From: JAHRAW01 sp965243285
GTDB taxonomy: Bacteria; Pseudomonadota; Gammaproteobacteria; Arenicellales; Poriferihabitantaceae
NCBI GenBank assembly: GCA_965243285.1
Contig: OZ251537.1
Location: forward strand, 868,001 to 932,000
Length of the DNA stretch: 64,000 nucleotides
Direction: 5' to 3'
Each line of letters begins with the position of its first letter. The first letter of the stretch is position 1. The notes below the pieces were generated by a model that ran no database searches, was not told where the DNA came from, and saw only the letters and a program-made list of their open reading frames with translations. Position numbers and translations under genes: made by a program. Shown here in pieces: positions 40,126 to 48,436 of this stretch.

Positions 40126-41664
40126 ATGTTTCGATTTATCGCAAAAATCGTGCTACTGGCACTGATGATGTGCGCTGTAGCAAGTGCTCAATCCACGGCT
40201 GATGAAGTAGCCGAATGGCGCATTTCTGCGGAGCAGGGAGATGCGTGGGCGCAAACTAATTTGGGCTATGCCTATGATACTGGCGAAGGCATCACCCAAG
40301 ACCAGCGCGAGGCAGTGCGCTGGTATCGCAAAGCGGCGGAACAAGGGTATGCGGTCGCGCAATATAATTTGGGCGTGGCCTACGCTACTGGCGAAGGCAT
40401 CACCCAAGACAAGCGCGAGGCGGTGCGTTGGTATCGCAAAGCGGCTGAGCAAGGGGATGCGGATGCGCAATATAATTTGGGCTTAGCCTATTCAAATGGC
40501 GAGGGAGTTACCCAAGACCAGCGCGAGGCAGTGCGCTGGTATCGCAAAGCGGCCGAGCAAGGGTATGCGTCGGCGCAATATAATTTGGGCGTAGCCTATG
40601 ATAATGGCGAAGGCATCACCCAAGACCAGCGCGAGGCAGTGCGCTGGTATCGCAAAGCGGCCGAGCAAGGGTATGCGTCGGCGCAATATAATTTGGGCGT
40701 GGCCTACGCTACTGGCGAAGGCATTGCCCAAGACAAGCGCGAGGCGGTGCGCTGGTATCGCAAATCGGCTGAGCAAGGGGATGCGGATGCGCAATATAAT
40801 TTGGGCCTAGCCTATTCAAATGGCGAGGGAGTTACCCAAGACAAGCGCGAGGCGGTGCGCTGGTATCGCAAAGCGGCGGAGCAGGGAGAGGCGTGGGCGC
40901 AAAATAATTTGGGCTATGCCTATTATAATGGCGAAGGCATCACCCAAGACCAGCGCGAGGCAGTGCGCTGGTATCGCAAAGCGGCGGAACAAGGGTATGC
41001 GTCGGCGCAATATAATTTGGGCGTAGCCTATGATAATGGCGAAGGCATCACCCAAGACAAGCGCGAGGCGGTGCGTTGGTATCGCAAAGCGGCTGAGCAA
41101 GGGGATGCGGATGCGCAATATAATTTGGGCGTAGCCTATGATTATGGCGAAGGCATTGCCCAAGACCAGCGCGAGGCAGTGCGCTGGTATCGCAAAGCGG
41201 CGGAACAAGGGTATGCGGCTGCGCAATATAATTTGGGCGTAGCCTATGATACTGGCGAAGGCATCACCCAAGACCAGCGCGAGGCAGTGCGCTGGTATCG
41301 CAAAGCGGCGGAACAAGGGAATGCGACTGCGCAAAATAATTTGGGCGTGGCCTATGATAATGGCGAAGGCATCACCCAAGACAAGCGCGAGGCGGTGCGT
41401 TGGTATCGCAAAGCGGCTGAGCAAGGGGATGCGGATGCGCAATATAATTTGGGCTATGCCTACTGGAATGGCGAAGGTGTCATAGCGGACGAAAAGGAAG
41501 CGTACATCTGGTTTTCCATCGCCAAAGTATTTGGCGATGGAGACGCGGCTAAGAATTTACGCAATCTCAACTGGCAAGATTATCTATCCCCAGCAGACCT
41601 ACGCGCCGCGACAACCGAAGCCAAAAAGCGCCTAAAAAAGATTGATGCGGCGATGGGGCGTTAA
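40126..41664 (+). CDS. Secreted Sel1-repeat protein, 12 repeats
   Basis: The start at 40126 follows TAAAGGGTAAGAAA and gives 512 residues; an in-frame ATG at 40078 would hide the signal peptide. The signal (MFRFIAKIVLLALMMCAVAS then AQS) matches the previous gene but lacks the lipobox Cys, so it should be cleaved by signal peptidase I and the product released. Twelve Sel1 repeats of 36 residues follow, then the same cap. The 108-bp DNA repeats are close to identical in blocks, which points to recent expansion. The antisense strand of both genes is open but only mirrors the repeat. Confidence 0.88.
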   Translation: MFRFIAKIVLLALMMCAVASAQSTADEVAEWRISAEQGDAWAQTNLGYAYDTGEGITQDQREAVRWYRKAAEQGYAVAQYNLGVAYATGEGITQDKREAVRWYRKAAEQGDADAQYNLGLAYSNGEGVTQDQREAVRWYRKAAEQGYASAQYNLGVAYDNGEGITQDQREAVRWYRKAAEQGYASAQYNLGVAYATGEGIAQDKREAVRWYRKSAEQGDADAQYNLGLAYSNGEGVTQDKREAVRWYRKAAEQGEAWAQNNLGYAYYNGEGITQDQREAVRWYRKAAEQGYASAQYNLGVAYDNGEGITQDKREAVRWYRKAAEQGDADAQYNLGVAYDYGEGIAQDQREAVRWYRKAAEQGYAAAQYNLGVAYDTGEGITQDQREAVRWYRKAAEQGNATAQNNLGVAYDNGEGITQDKREAVRWYRKAAEQGDADAQYNLGYAYWNGEGVIADEKEAYIWFSIAKVFGDGDAAKNLRNLNWQDYLSPADLRAATTEAKKRLKKIDAAMGR

Positions 41665-41721
41665 AAATCGGGCGGGGGTTTTGCTATATTCCATTTTCAC
41701 TTTTTAATTGAAAATATCACC

Positions 41722-41910
41722 ATGTTTAATCTATTCAAACTTCGTTATTTCAACGGAAATAAACGCAACGGCTCTCCTAATCCAACTTATGCTGCATGGC
41801 AAGAGTCAGGAAGATTGTTAAAATCCGTGTTAATGGAGGATAAACGGCATTTTGAATTGGTGTTGGAACTCCCAACCAACACTTACACCTGGATGCAGCA
41901 TAAACGCTAA
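41722..41910 (+). CDS. Small protein of unknown function (62 aa)
   Basis: A short frame, MFNLFKLRYFNGNKRNGSPN to the end, preceded by GGTTTTGCTATATTCC, the same extended -10 seen before the other genes of this region. It contains YAAWQESGRLLKSVLMEDKR, compatible with one amphipathic helix. No family is recognised. The promoter module is the main support. Confidence 0.45.
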   Translation: MFNLFKLRYFNGNKRNGSPNPTYAAWQESGRLLKSVLMEDKRHFELVLELPTNTYTWMQHKR

Positions 41911-42161
41911 CCCCGCTTGCCGCTTTTTTTAATCGCCAAATCAACATACACATCACAAAAAACACTAAAAATGTGATGTTGCTCGTATCTAGTCGTCATA
42001 TTGGCAGATATTTTGAAGAATTGTAGTTAAAGTATATTGCAACTAAACGTCGCACGGTGATAATGCCAGTGTTGATTAACCGACATCGCATTAATCCATG
42101 CAAAATAAGTATGGTTTTGCGTGTAGGCCATTTTTGTTAACTCGCCCGCGAGGGCAACATT

Positions 42162-42401
42162 ATGGATATCGAAAACCTAAAAGCAACGCAAAATATTGCA
42201 GAAAACACGACAGTGTTAGTGGAACATGAGGGGAAAGTGGTTATGTTTATTCGCCATAAATCAGAGGCTCAATATCTTGGGCAATATATGGTGTTTCCTG
42301 CAGATTGCGTACGCCATAGTAATGGCCAAAAAGTGGCCGAACTTACAGACCATGATAGTTTCGCAGAAGCAAAACAGCGCGTGATTGATTCTATCCATTA
42401 A
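42162..42401 (+). CDS. Small protein of unknown function (79 aa)
   Basis: The frame starts at an ATG 8 bases after GAGGG, a good ribosome site. The product is acidic with a beta-rich middle (VLVEHEGKVVMFIRHKSEA, YMVFPADCVRH) and a C-terminal helix. No family is recognised. It is followed by a GC-rich hairpin. The 250 bases before it contain no other supported gene. Confidence 0.55.
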   Translation: MDIENLKATQNIAENTTVLVEHEGKVVMFIRHKSEAQYLGQYMVFPADCVRHSNGQKVAELTDHDSFAEAKQRVIDSIH

Positions 42402-42410
42402 CCGACAAAG

Positions 42411-42434
42411 CCCGGTGCAGTAAAATGCACGGGG
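42411..42434. terminator. Hairpin between converging genes
   Basis: The stem CCCGGTGCA/TGCACGGGG lies between the 79-aa gene and choV, which converge here. There is no long T-tract, so termination efficiency is uncertain. Confidence 0.5.
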
Positions 42435-42464
42435 TGGTGCCATTAATACGCCAACGGCAAGCGT

Positions 42465-43616
42465 TTACTTCCCCTGCAACAACGCGCGATAAATATCTGC
42501 ATCTTCTATGATGCCGATGCATTTTTTGTTTTTTTGTACTTGGATTATCGATGCGTCGCTGGTGGTTTTTAGGCGCAGTACTTCGCGCAGTGACATGGCG
42601 GCATCGATGGTGGCGTGTTTGCCTGGCGGCGGCGTGGTCTCGGCGCGCATGATGGATGATGCGATGAGTGTTTTTAGCGGGTTCATGTGGGCGACGAATT
42701 CGGCCACATAATCATTCGCCGGCTGGGTTGTGATTTGTTGCGGCGTGCCGATTTGTACGATGCGCCCGCCGTCCATCATTACGATGCGGTTGCCGATTTT
42801 GAGCGCTTCGTCTAAGTCGTGGCTGACGAATAAAATAGTGCGGCGTAAGTTTTTTTGCAAGCCTAACAATTCATCTTGCAAGCGCACGCGGATTAACGGG
42901 TCTAAGGCCGAGAACGGTTCATCCATCAGCAAAATCGGCGCCGCGGTGGCGAAGGCGCGCGCTAATCCTACGCGTTGTTGCATGCCGCCGGAGAGTTCAT
43001 TCACGCGGCAATCCCCCCAGCCGGCCAGCTTCACCATGGCCAATTGTTGGGCGACTAAATCGCGGCGTTTTTTTGCCTCGACGCCGGCGATCTCCAGCCC
43101 CAAGGCGATGTTGTCCGCCACCGAGCGCCACGGCAATAGGCCGAATTGCTGGAACACCATGGCGATGCGGTGGGTGCGAAAAAATCGCAAGGTTTTTGCA
43201 TCCGCCGCGGTGCGGTTGATGGCTTTAGCGGCACCCGCCGCCACATTTTTAGTCCCGCCATCGCCTTTTATGGCGCGGCGACGCAGTTCGGCGTGGCTGC
43301 AGGAGATATCCACCAGTTGTTCGCCGTCGTCCACCTTCACGCTGCCGCGCACCACGCGGTTTAGGCCATTTACGGCGCGCAATAAGGTGGATTTGCCGGA
43401 ACCCGATAGCCCCATCAGCACGACAATTTCACCGCGTTGTACTTGTAATGAGCAATCATGCACGCCCAAAATTTGTCCGCTTGTCGCTTGAATTTGCTCG
43501 CGGCTTTGCCCGGCATCCATCTGCGGCAAGGCGCGCTGCGGGTTAGCGCCAAAAACAATAGATACGGAATTTAATTCAATCGCCGGATAAGTCATGATTT
43601 TATTGATCATGTTCAT
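42465..43616 (-). CDS. choV: Choline/betaine ABC transporter ATP-binding protein
   Basis: The 383-residue ATPase has Walker A GLSGSGKSTLLRAV, the Q-loop MVFQQFGLLPWR, signature LSGGMQQRVGLARAF, Walker B ILLMDEPFSALDP and H-loop VSHDLDEA. It belongs to the ProV/OpuAA/ChoV branch. A region of about 25 residues (KGDGGTKNVAAGAAKAINRT) is inserted before the Q-loop, and the C-terminus has a single CBS-like half (SDASIIQVQKNKKCIGIIED). It powers uptake with the permease 35 bases upstream and the binding protein further upstream, all on the minus strand. Confidence 0.9.
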   Translation of the reverse strand: MNMINKIMTYPAIELNSVSIVFGANPQRALPQMDAGQSREQIQATSGQILGVHDCSLQVQRGEIVVLMGLSGSGKSTLLRAVNGLNRVVRGSVKVDDGEQLVDISCSHAELRRRAIKGDGGTKNVAAGAAKAINRTAADAKTLRFFRTHRIAMVFQQFGLLPWRSVADNIALGLEIAGVEAKKRRDLVAQQLAMVKLAGWGDCRVNELSGGMQQRVGLARAFATAAPILLMDEPFSALDPLIRVRLQDELLGLQKNLRRTILFVSHDLDEALKIGNRIVMMDGGRIVQIGTPQQITTQPANDYVAEFVAHMNPLKTLIASSIMRAETTPPPGKHATIDAAMSLREVLRLKTTSDASIIQVQKNKKCIGIIEDADIYRALLQGK

Positions 43617-43651
43617 TTAACATGTTCATTTAACATGGTTATTTAACATGG

Positions 43652-44551
43652 TTATTCATCATGTTTTTCATCATCAGCGCGGCGATTTTTTGCCGCCGCC
43701 GCGCGTTTGGTCGGCGGGCGAAAAACGCGGTCTAACACGATGGCGATGATAACGATGGCCAAGCCGGCTTCGAAACCCTGGGCGATGTTCACCGAGTTGA
43801 TGGCGCGCAAAATCGGCACCCCCAAACCCGGCGCGCCGACCATAGCGGCGATGACCACCATCGATAAAGACAACATAATCGCTTGGGTAAAACCAGCCAA
43901 AATTTGCGGCAATGCATAAGGCAATTCCACCTTAGCCAATAGTTGACGCTTGGTGCAGCCGAATGCCAGGCCGGCTTCGATTAAAGTTTGCGGGGTGGAA
44001 GATACACCCAAATGGGTTAAGCGAATCGGCGCCGCGATGGCGAAAATAACGGTGGCCACCAGCCCCGGCACTTCGCCCAAACCAAACAACACCAACGCCG
44101 GAATTAAATAAACAAAGGTGGGGATGGTTTGCATTAAATCCAGCAGCGGACGCATGGCGATATACAGCCATGGGCGGTGCGCAGCGGCGATGCCGAGCGG
44201 CACGCCCACCGCCATACACAGCCCAGCGGACGCCAACACCAGCGCCAAAGTGCTGATAGTTTGCGCCCAATAACCCTGATTGATGATCAGCAAAAAACCG
44301 AGCGCGACAAACGCCGCCAGAGAAATTTTACGATGCACAAGGTAGGTGATGGCGGCCAACGCCAACACCATCAGCGGCGGCGACATAAACTGCAGCGCTG
44401 CTAACAACGCATCAATCACCGACTGCAATAGCGCGGCTATACCATCAAAAAAGGTAGCCGCGTGCAGCGTTAAAAAATCGATTGTCTGTTTAGCGGCGCG
44501 ACCAATGGGTAACTTATGCGCGCCTAACCAAGTGGTGAGTTCTTCTAACAT
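43652..44551 (-). CDS. choW: Choline/betaine ABC transporter permease
   Basis: The 299-residue membrane protein has about six helices and the binding-protein-dependent permease loop EAGLAFGCTKRQLLAKVELPYALPQILAG (split: EAGLAFGCTKRQLL, then KVELPYALPQILAG). QTIPTFVYLIPALVLFGLG is also typical of the ProW/ChoW branch. It forms the pore with choV. The basic C-terminus (RPPTKRAAAAKNRRADDE) is longer than usual. Confidence 0.9.
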   Translation of the reverse strand: MLEELTTWLGAHKLPIGRAAKQTIDFLTLHAATFFDGIAALLQSVIDALLAALQFMSPPLMVLALAAITYLVHRKISLAAFVALGFLLIINQGYWAQTISTLALVLASAGLCMAVGVPLGIAAAHRPWLYIAMRPLLDLMQTIPTFVYLIPALVLFGLGEVPGLVATVIFAIAAPIRLTHLGVSSTPQTLIEAGLAFGCTKRQLLAKVELPYALPQILAGFTQAIMLSLSMVVIAAMVGAPGLGVPILRAINSVNIAQGFEAGLAIVIIAIVLDRVFRPPTKRAAAAKNRRADDEKHDE

Positions 44552-44738
44552 ATAAAAACACCGGTTAGAAAATCAGTAACGCCTGAATGCACATTGTAAA
44601 TTCGCATTAGGATGATAGCCGCGCCTGCTTTTGTGTGCAATGTTTATAAGTTATGCGATATCTACATGCACTATCAACAAACTATATCGATGGGCTACAT
44701 CGATCAAGTTACATCAACCTAGCCCATCGACTCATAGG

Positions 44739-45707
44739 TTATATTCCCAGCGATTTTTTAACCGCCGCCAAACCAGCGCCGCCGTCTTTGGTGGTAACGC
44801 CAGCCAACCAGCCATCCAAAACAGCCGGGTTGGCTTTGAGCCAATTAGTAGCGGCGACATTTTGATCGGTGCCATCATTCAAAATCGCCCCCATAATCTC
44901 GTTTTCCATGGCCAGGGAGAAGGTTAAATTCTTCAACAATTTGCCGATATTCGGGCATTCATCCACATAGCCGGCGCGGGTGTTGGTGTATACCGTGGCG
45001 CCGCCCAAGTTAGGCCCGAAATAATCATCGCCGCCGCTCAAATAAGCCATGGCGAAGTTGGCGTTCATCGGGTGCGGCTCCCAGCCCAAAAACACCACAT
45101 CGCCTTGTTGCCGCACGGTGCGCGTCACCTGCGCCAACATGCCGGCTTCGGATGATTCCACCACCTCAAAACCCGCTAGGCCGAAGGCGTCGGATTCGAT
45201 CATATCTAAGATGATGCGATTGCCATCGTTGCCGGGCTCGATGCCGTAAATTTTGCCGTCCAATGCATCGCGAAATTTTGCGATGTCGGCAAAACTACGC
45301 AGCCCTTTTTGCGCCGTAGAGTCGAGCACCGCCAGCGTGTACTTCGCGCCCTGTAAATTATCGCGCACGGTATCCACACTGCCAGCCTCGCGATAGGGCG
45401 CAATGTCGGCCTCCATAGTCGGCATCCAATTGCCTAAAAATATATCGATGTCGTTATTGGCCATGGATTTATAAGTGACCGGCACCGATAAAACCTTAAC
45501 ATCAGCGCGGTAGCCAAGCCCCTGCAACACCACCGAAGTGGCGGCCGTAGTGGCGGTGATGTCAGTCCAGCCGACATCGGAAAAACGCACGGTGTCGCAC
45601 TGCGCCGCATAAACTGGCGCGGTCAAAAAAGTGGCGGCAAAGGCTGCCGATAGCGCCAAAGTTTTGGCACTGAGGTGGCGATGATTTCTTATAAGTGAAT
45701 TTTTCAT
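44739..45707 (-). CDS. choX: Choline-binding periplasmic protein
   Basis: From the Met at 45707 the product has 322 residues and a signal peptide ending APVYA. The mature part starts with CDTVRFSDVGWTDITATTAA and continues VPVTYKSMANNDIDIFLGNW then MPTMEADIAPYREAG, which is close to the ChoX family, including the aromatic residues that cage the quaternary ammonium. It captures choline (possibly acetylcholine or betaine) for the choVW pump. An ATG at 45779 would precede the signal by 24 residues and is unlikely. The 187 bases to choW hold no gene. Confidence 0.9.
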   Translation of the reverse strand: MKNSLIRNHRHLSAKTLALSAAFAATFLTAPVYAAQCDTVRFSDVGWTDITATTAATSVVLQGLGYRADVKVLSVPVTYKSMANNDIDIFLGNWMPTMEADIAPYREAGSVDTVRDNLQGAKYTLAVLDSTAQKGLRSFADIAKFRDALDGKIYGIEPGNDGNRIILDMIESDAFGLAGFEVVESSEAGMLAQVTRTVRQQGDVVFLGWEPHPMNANFAMAYLSGGDDYFGPNLGGATVYTNTRAGYVDECPNIGKLLKNLTFSLAMENEIMGAILNDGTDQNVAATNWLKANPAVLDGWLAGVTTKDGGAGLAAVKKSLGI

Positions 45708-45969
45708 AAGTATGTTTTCCGTGGACGGTAAATGAGCTGGAAAGTATAACAACCCCCGCCCACCAGCGCCGAAATACATACCAACACCACAGCAGAGTCG
45801 CCGTCGGCGGCATGATTTTTAGCGTCTATCCCACCTTTCGCCGGCAGCCTTTTGATTTTGCTTTCGCTTTTGATGTTGCCCATCCCCCATCCGTCCGAAG
45901 AATAGATTCATCTCACCGCACGCAGCACTGAATCGTCATTTTTTAGAGCAAAACCGACCCTTTGCGCGC

Positions 45970-45991
45970 CAACTGCAAGGCCTTGCAGTTG
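45970..45991. promoter_or_regulatory. Perfect 22-bp palindrome upstream of choX
   Basis: CAACTGCAAGG is followed directly by its complement CCTTGCAGTTG. A perfect inverted repeat without loop is what a dimeric repressor would bind. It lies about 260 bases before the choX start, so control of choXWV or of the opposite gene is possible but unproven. Confidence 0.55.
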
Positions 45992-46166
45992 AATATATAA
46001 GCCTATTTTTTAAACCTCACAACGGTGACATTCACCATAAACCCCCCACCGCCATTGATTTATGCCCCTAAATACCTTGGTTTAGGCCAAAAATAAGCAT
46101 AATTCTTGCCCATTTCGCCGCCGATGGCATCCATCGCCCATCACCCCACCGCGACCCCGAAAAACC

Positions 46167-46190
46167 CCCGCCGGTTGACAAACCAGCGGG
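46167..46190 (+). terminator. Hairpin containing a consensus -35 hexamer
   Basis: The stem CCCGCCGGTT/AACCAGCGGG has loop GACA, so the loop plus adjoining T-T forms TTGACA. It resembles the hairpin overlapping the 37269 promoter. No convincing -10 is found 17 bases downstream. Confidence 0.5.
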
Positions 46191-46314
46191 AGGTTGGGGT
46201 TGGCTGTGAATTTTGATATTTCAGGCCGGATGTGGCAATTTAGCATTTTCGTGGTATCGGCAAATTTCGCCGGTGCCGTTTTTTATCGGTAACCACAATG
46301 TGAGGTAAGTGATT

Positions 46315-46626
46315 ATGAAAACTGAAAAATTGGCAGAGATTGGTGTGCAAATTTTGCAAGAAGCCGTTTTAGATTATCTTTCAGATAATAGAAATCAGAC
46401 CGCAAGAGGTATCAGCAACGGTTTGAAATTGTTTGTAGGTGAATCTATGAATGATTCTATAGCCAGAGGAATTCTAGATTCTTTGGTTGATGAGCAACTT
46501 GTAGAGCATTTAGGTGACAGAAATGGTTATACAATAACCAAAGCGGGCCGTGATTACGCACCCAGCAAGTCAACCCAACCCGAGCGCAGAAATGCAAGCG
46601 GGGTTTGTTGGCACTATACGGCTTGA
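46315..46626 (+). CDS. Small winged-helix-like protein of unknown function
   Basis: The ATG at 46315 follows TGAGG at a good distance; GTG at 46309 is an alternative. The 103-residue product has a region (AVLDYLSDNRNQTARGISNG, ILDSLVDEQLVEHLGDRNGY, TITKAG) with the spacing of a winged helix: helix, helix, then a strand hairpin ending in a typical 'GYTITKAG'. The last 20 residues are encoded by a hairpin (CGCAGAAATGC) and may be read-through of a terminator. It could be a regulator of the neighbouring cassette. Confidence 0.5.
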   Translation: MKTEKLAEIGVQILQEAVLDYLSDNRNQTARGISNGLKLFVGESMNDSIARGILDSLVDEQLVEHLGDRNGYTITKAGRDYAPSKSTQPERRNASGVCWHYTA

Positions 46627-46722
46627 ATTTTTTGGCATGGTTGTGGTGTAAGCCCGTGTTCGCTAGTTTGGCGACCCGAAACCGATACGGACTGTTATCG
46701 GTAAACCGTGGAGGGTTATGTT

Positions 46723-46941
46723 ATGAGCATTCGAGATACTTATAAGTACTACCTTAAAGTACGCAATAAAATTGTCTATGCAGGTATTACTACAAATCCA
46801 GAGCGTCGTGAAAAGCAACACCAACGCGAACCTGAACACGCTAATACGCGTTTGGTGGTCGTTGGTATTGCTTGCACTGAGGAATCAGCGAGGCTATGGG
46901 AGAGAGGTGAACGAGATAGAGGCATCAAAACAGTGCATTAA
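46723..46941 (+). CDS. GIY-YIG-like small protein
   Basis: The ATG at 46723 lies 8 bases after GGAGG. The product (72 residues) has YKYYLKVRNKIVYAGITTNP then ERREKQHQREPEHANTRLVV, the opening strand, Tyr/Gly pattern and Arg helix of a GIY-YIG nuclease, and ends with a helix (EESARLWERGER). It is shorter than full GIY-YIG domains, so catalysis is uncertain. A leading hairpin ACCGATA/TATCGGT and a trailing terminator isolate it as a single-gene unit. Confidence 0.6.
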   Translation: MSIRDTYKYYLKVRNKIVYAGITTNPERREKQHQREPEHANTRLVVVGIACTEESARLWERGERDRGIKTVH

Positions 46942-46954
46942 CTCTTTCAATAAT

Positions 46955-46985
46955 GCCGCCGCCAGAAATGGCGGCGGTTTTTTTT
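46955..46985 (+). terminator. Strong terminator after the GIY-YIG-like gene
   Basis: The stem GCCGCCGCCA/TGGCGGCGG with loop GAAA is followed by eight T. Confidence 0.92.
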
Positions 46986-47009
46986 GATAAACCAAATAGG
47001 TATTAACCA

Positions 47010-47080
47010 TGAAAAGTAAAATTACTATCGGCGATAGCGATTATTTCGATTTTGAAGATTATGACCAGCGAGGATAGAAT
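47010..47080 (+). CDS. Short leader ORF overlapping the next gene
   Basis: The frame ATGAAAAGTAAAATTAC runs 22 codons (acidic, Tyr/Phe/Asp-rich) to a TAG at 47080 and overlaps the start of the following gene by about 20 bases. Its stop region holds GCGAGGA, a possible ribosome site. It may be a coupling leader or the old start of the next gene. Confidence 0.35.
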
Positions 47081-47279
47081 TGAATTAATGCTCGATTGGT
47101 TTTATGAGAATTACGAAGACCCAGTACATCGCATGCCGCACGAAGCGAGAGAAGGCGGCTATATTTACATCAATGGTGGCCCCTATGACGCTCGAGACGT
47201 TTTGGTAGATGCTTTTGATACTTATGCCACTGCGGAAGAAATTGATGTCGTCATTGAAAAAGTCGAGTTTGACAACTAG
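47061..47279 (+). CDS. Conserved small acidic protein ('GGPYDA' type), 72 aa
   Basis: The product contains MTSEDRIELMLDWFYENYED, REGGYIYINGGPYDARDVL and AEEIDVVIEKVEF. I recall this pattern from uncharacterised bacterial proteins with a GGPYDA motif but know no function. The start is ATG 47061; TTG 47052 is possible. It is separated from neighbours by hairpins on both sides. Confidence 0.6.
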   Translation: MTSEDRIELMLDWFYENYEDPVHRMPHEAREGGYIYINGGPYDARDVLVDAFDTYATAEEIDVVIEKVEFDN

Positions 47280-47331
47280 TGAGTGTGCGCCAACAGCACA
47301 GTCGCTGAAATATCCATAACTATCCCTACCA

Positions 47332-47361
47332 TCCGCTCGCAGAAATGCGGGCGGATTTTTT
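47332..47361 (+). terminator. Terminator after the GGPYDA gene
   Basis: The stem CCGCTCGCA/TGCGGGCGG with loop GAAA is followed by six T. The apical part is the same as in the hairpins at 46590 and 46955. Confidence 0.9.
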
Positions 47362-47397
47362 ACATCCCATTTACGATTTAACTGACCGAGAATTGAG

Positions 47398-48147
47398 ATG
47401 AAAAACCAACTTAAGAATTGCATTAACTGCATCCTTAACTGCATCCTTGACAATCCTATATGCCGTTTTGCCACATTAGTGGTGGCGGCGGCTGCCGGCT
47501 TCGGTGCGTGGTATTTTTCGAATGCGTTCATTAGATGCATTTTCTCTCAAACGAAAAGTGTAGGGGATTCGATAGAAATTTTTATTCTTTCATCATTGGT
47601 TTTGATTTCCCTTTGGTGCTTCCGCACCCACGACACCCGTGAACAAATACAAAAAACGCAAGAGCAAATTCAGCAAGGAAATTTTGCAAGTGGGCTTAAT
47701 AAACTTGTGGAAGATGAAGGATTCAAAATATCAATTGGTGTTCAACTTTTAATTCAAGTTTCCAAAAGTACAGATACATTTAATAAAGATATTCGACTCG
47801 CGTTCATTAAACGCATACAGAAATTACCGAACATCTCCATTCCACCACTAAATTGTCAATATCACTTAAATATGCCAGAATTAAGTTATTTAATACATAT
47901 TTTTCAGTGGCTAGTTGATCATGACAACAGAGGATATATCGATGTTCCTGCAATGAATTTCCAAATTCAAGAATTTGAATTTACCCACAAATTCGATCAA
48001 GAGTTATATCCACATCTTAAAATAATACCCATAGAAAAAATGCAAAAAGTGCTAAATGATCGCGAACGAAGAAAAAGTAGTTTAGATGATTCCATTAATG
48101 ATGGGCCTACATTATTCCAAATTCCCAATCAAACCCCCCCCACCTAA
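47398..48147 (+). CDS. Membrane protein of unknown function (249 aa)
   Basis: Two hydrophobic helices near the N-terminus (FATLVVAAAAGFGAWYFS and IFILSSLVLISLWCF) are followed by a helical segment THDTREQIQKTQEQIQQGNF and SIGVQLLIQVSK, IRLAFIKRIQKL. This resembles the membrane part of some pentapeptide-repeat proteins, but no pentapeptides follow. The C-terminus runs into the repeat at 48146, which supplies the last residues (IPNQTPPT) and the stop, so the native tail may have been cut off. Base composition is clearly AT-rich. Confidence 0.6.
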   Translation: MKNQLKNCINCILNCILDNPICRFATLVVAAAAGFGAWYFSNAFIRCIFSQTKSVGDSIEIFILSSLVLISLWCFRTHDTREQIQKTQEQIQQGNFASGLNKLVEDEGFKISIGVQLLIQVSKSTDTFNKDIRLAFIKRIQKLPNISIPPLNCQYHLNMPELSYLIHIFQWLVDHDNRGYIDVPAMNFQIQEFEFTHKFDQELYPHLKIIPIEKMQKVLNDRERRKSSLDDSINDGPTLFQIPNQTPPT

Positions 48148-48396
48148 ACTGGCGATGGAGCCGCCAGTTTTGACTCCCCCACAAGGTGCGGCGGGAGAGT
48201 AGAAGGCATAAGTCAACAGCAAAAGCGAACGCAAAAGTCACATCAAAATCAAAAAATAACAGCCCCCACCAAATCAGTCACCGCCTATCAGCGTGGCCTG
48301 CTTTGACTTATTCACCCGCGTGGGGAGTAAAGAAAAAGCCCAAAAGCCAAAGCTAAAATCAATAATCAACCATGCAGATTTAGGTATTTAAATCTT
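48132..48396. repeat. A-element relic with right terminus
   Basis: It contains the hairpin AAACTGGCG/CGCCAGTTT (48146-48171), an imperfect CTCCCCC/GCGGGAG pair, AAAGC arrays and the right end TGCAGATTTAGGTATTTAAA then TC. The left terminus is missing. The gap to the thioesterase gene holds no other feature. Confidence 0.75.
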
Positions 48397-48436
48397 AAAA
48401 CTTTAATCATGGAATGTTAATCCCCCGCCATTTTCC

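Larger units (their letters stand above)
45708..46314. other. Intergenic region upstream of choX and the small-gene island
   Basis: No gene is supported. It contains a TTTTGATTTTGCTTTCGC repeat fragment near 45850, a perfect 22-bp palindrome at 45970-45991 and a strong hairpin at 46167-46190. Confidence 0.6.

Noticed and set aside
34882..41442. Long antisense frames within the Sel1 genes
   Set aside because: They repeat with the 108-bp unit and mirror its codon pattern; none has motifs or start signals.
40126..41664. CRISPR-like direct repeats
   Set aside because: The repeats are 108 bp, coding, in frame and without unique spacers; they are Sel1 domains.
46167..47361. Integron cassette array with attC sites
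   Set aside because: The hairpins lack the paired RYYYAAC/GTTRRRY core sites, and no integrase gene is present; most have T-tracts and fit terminators.
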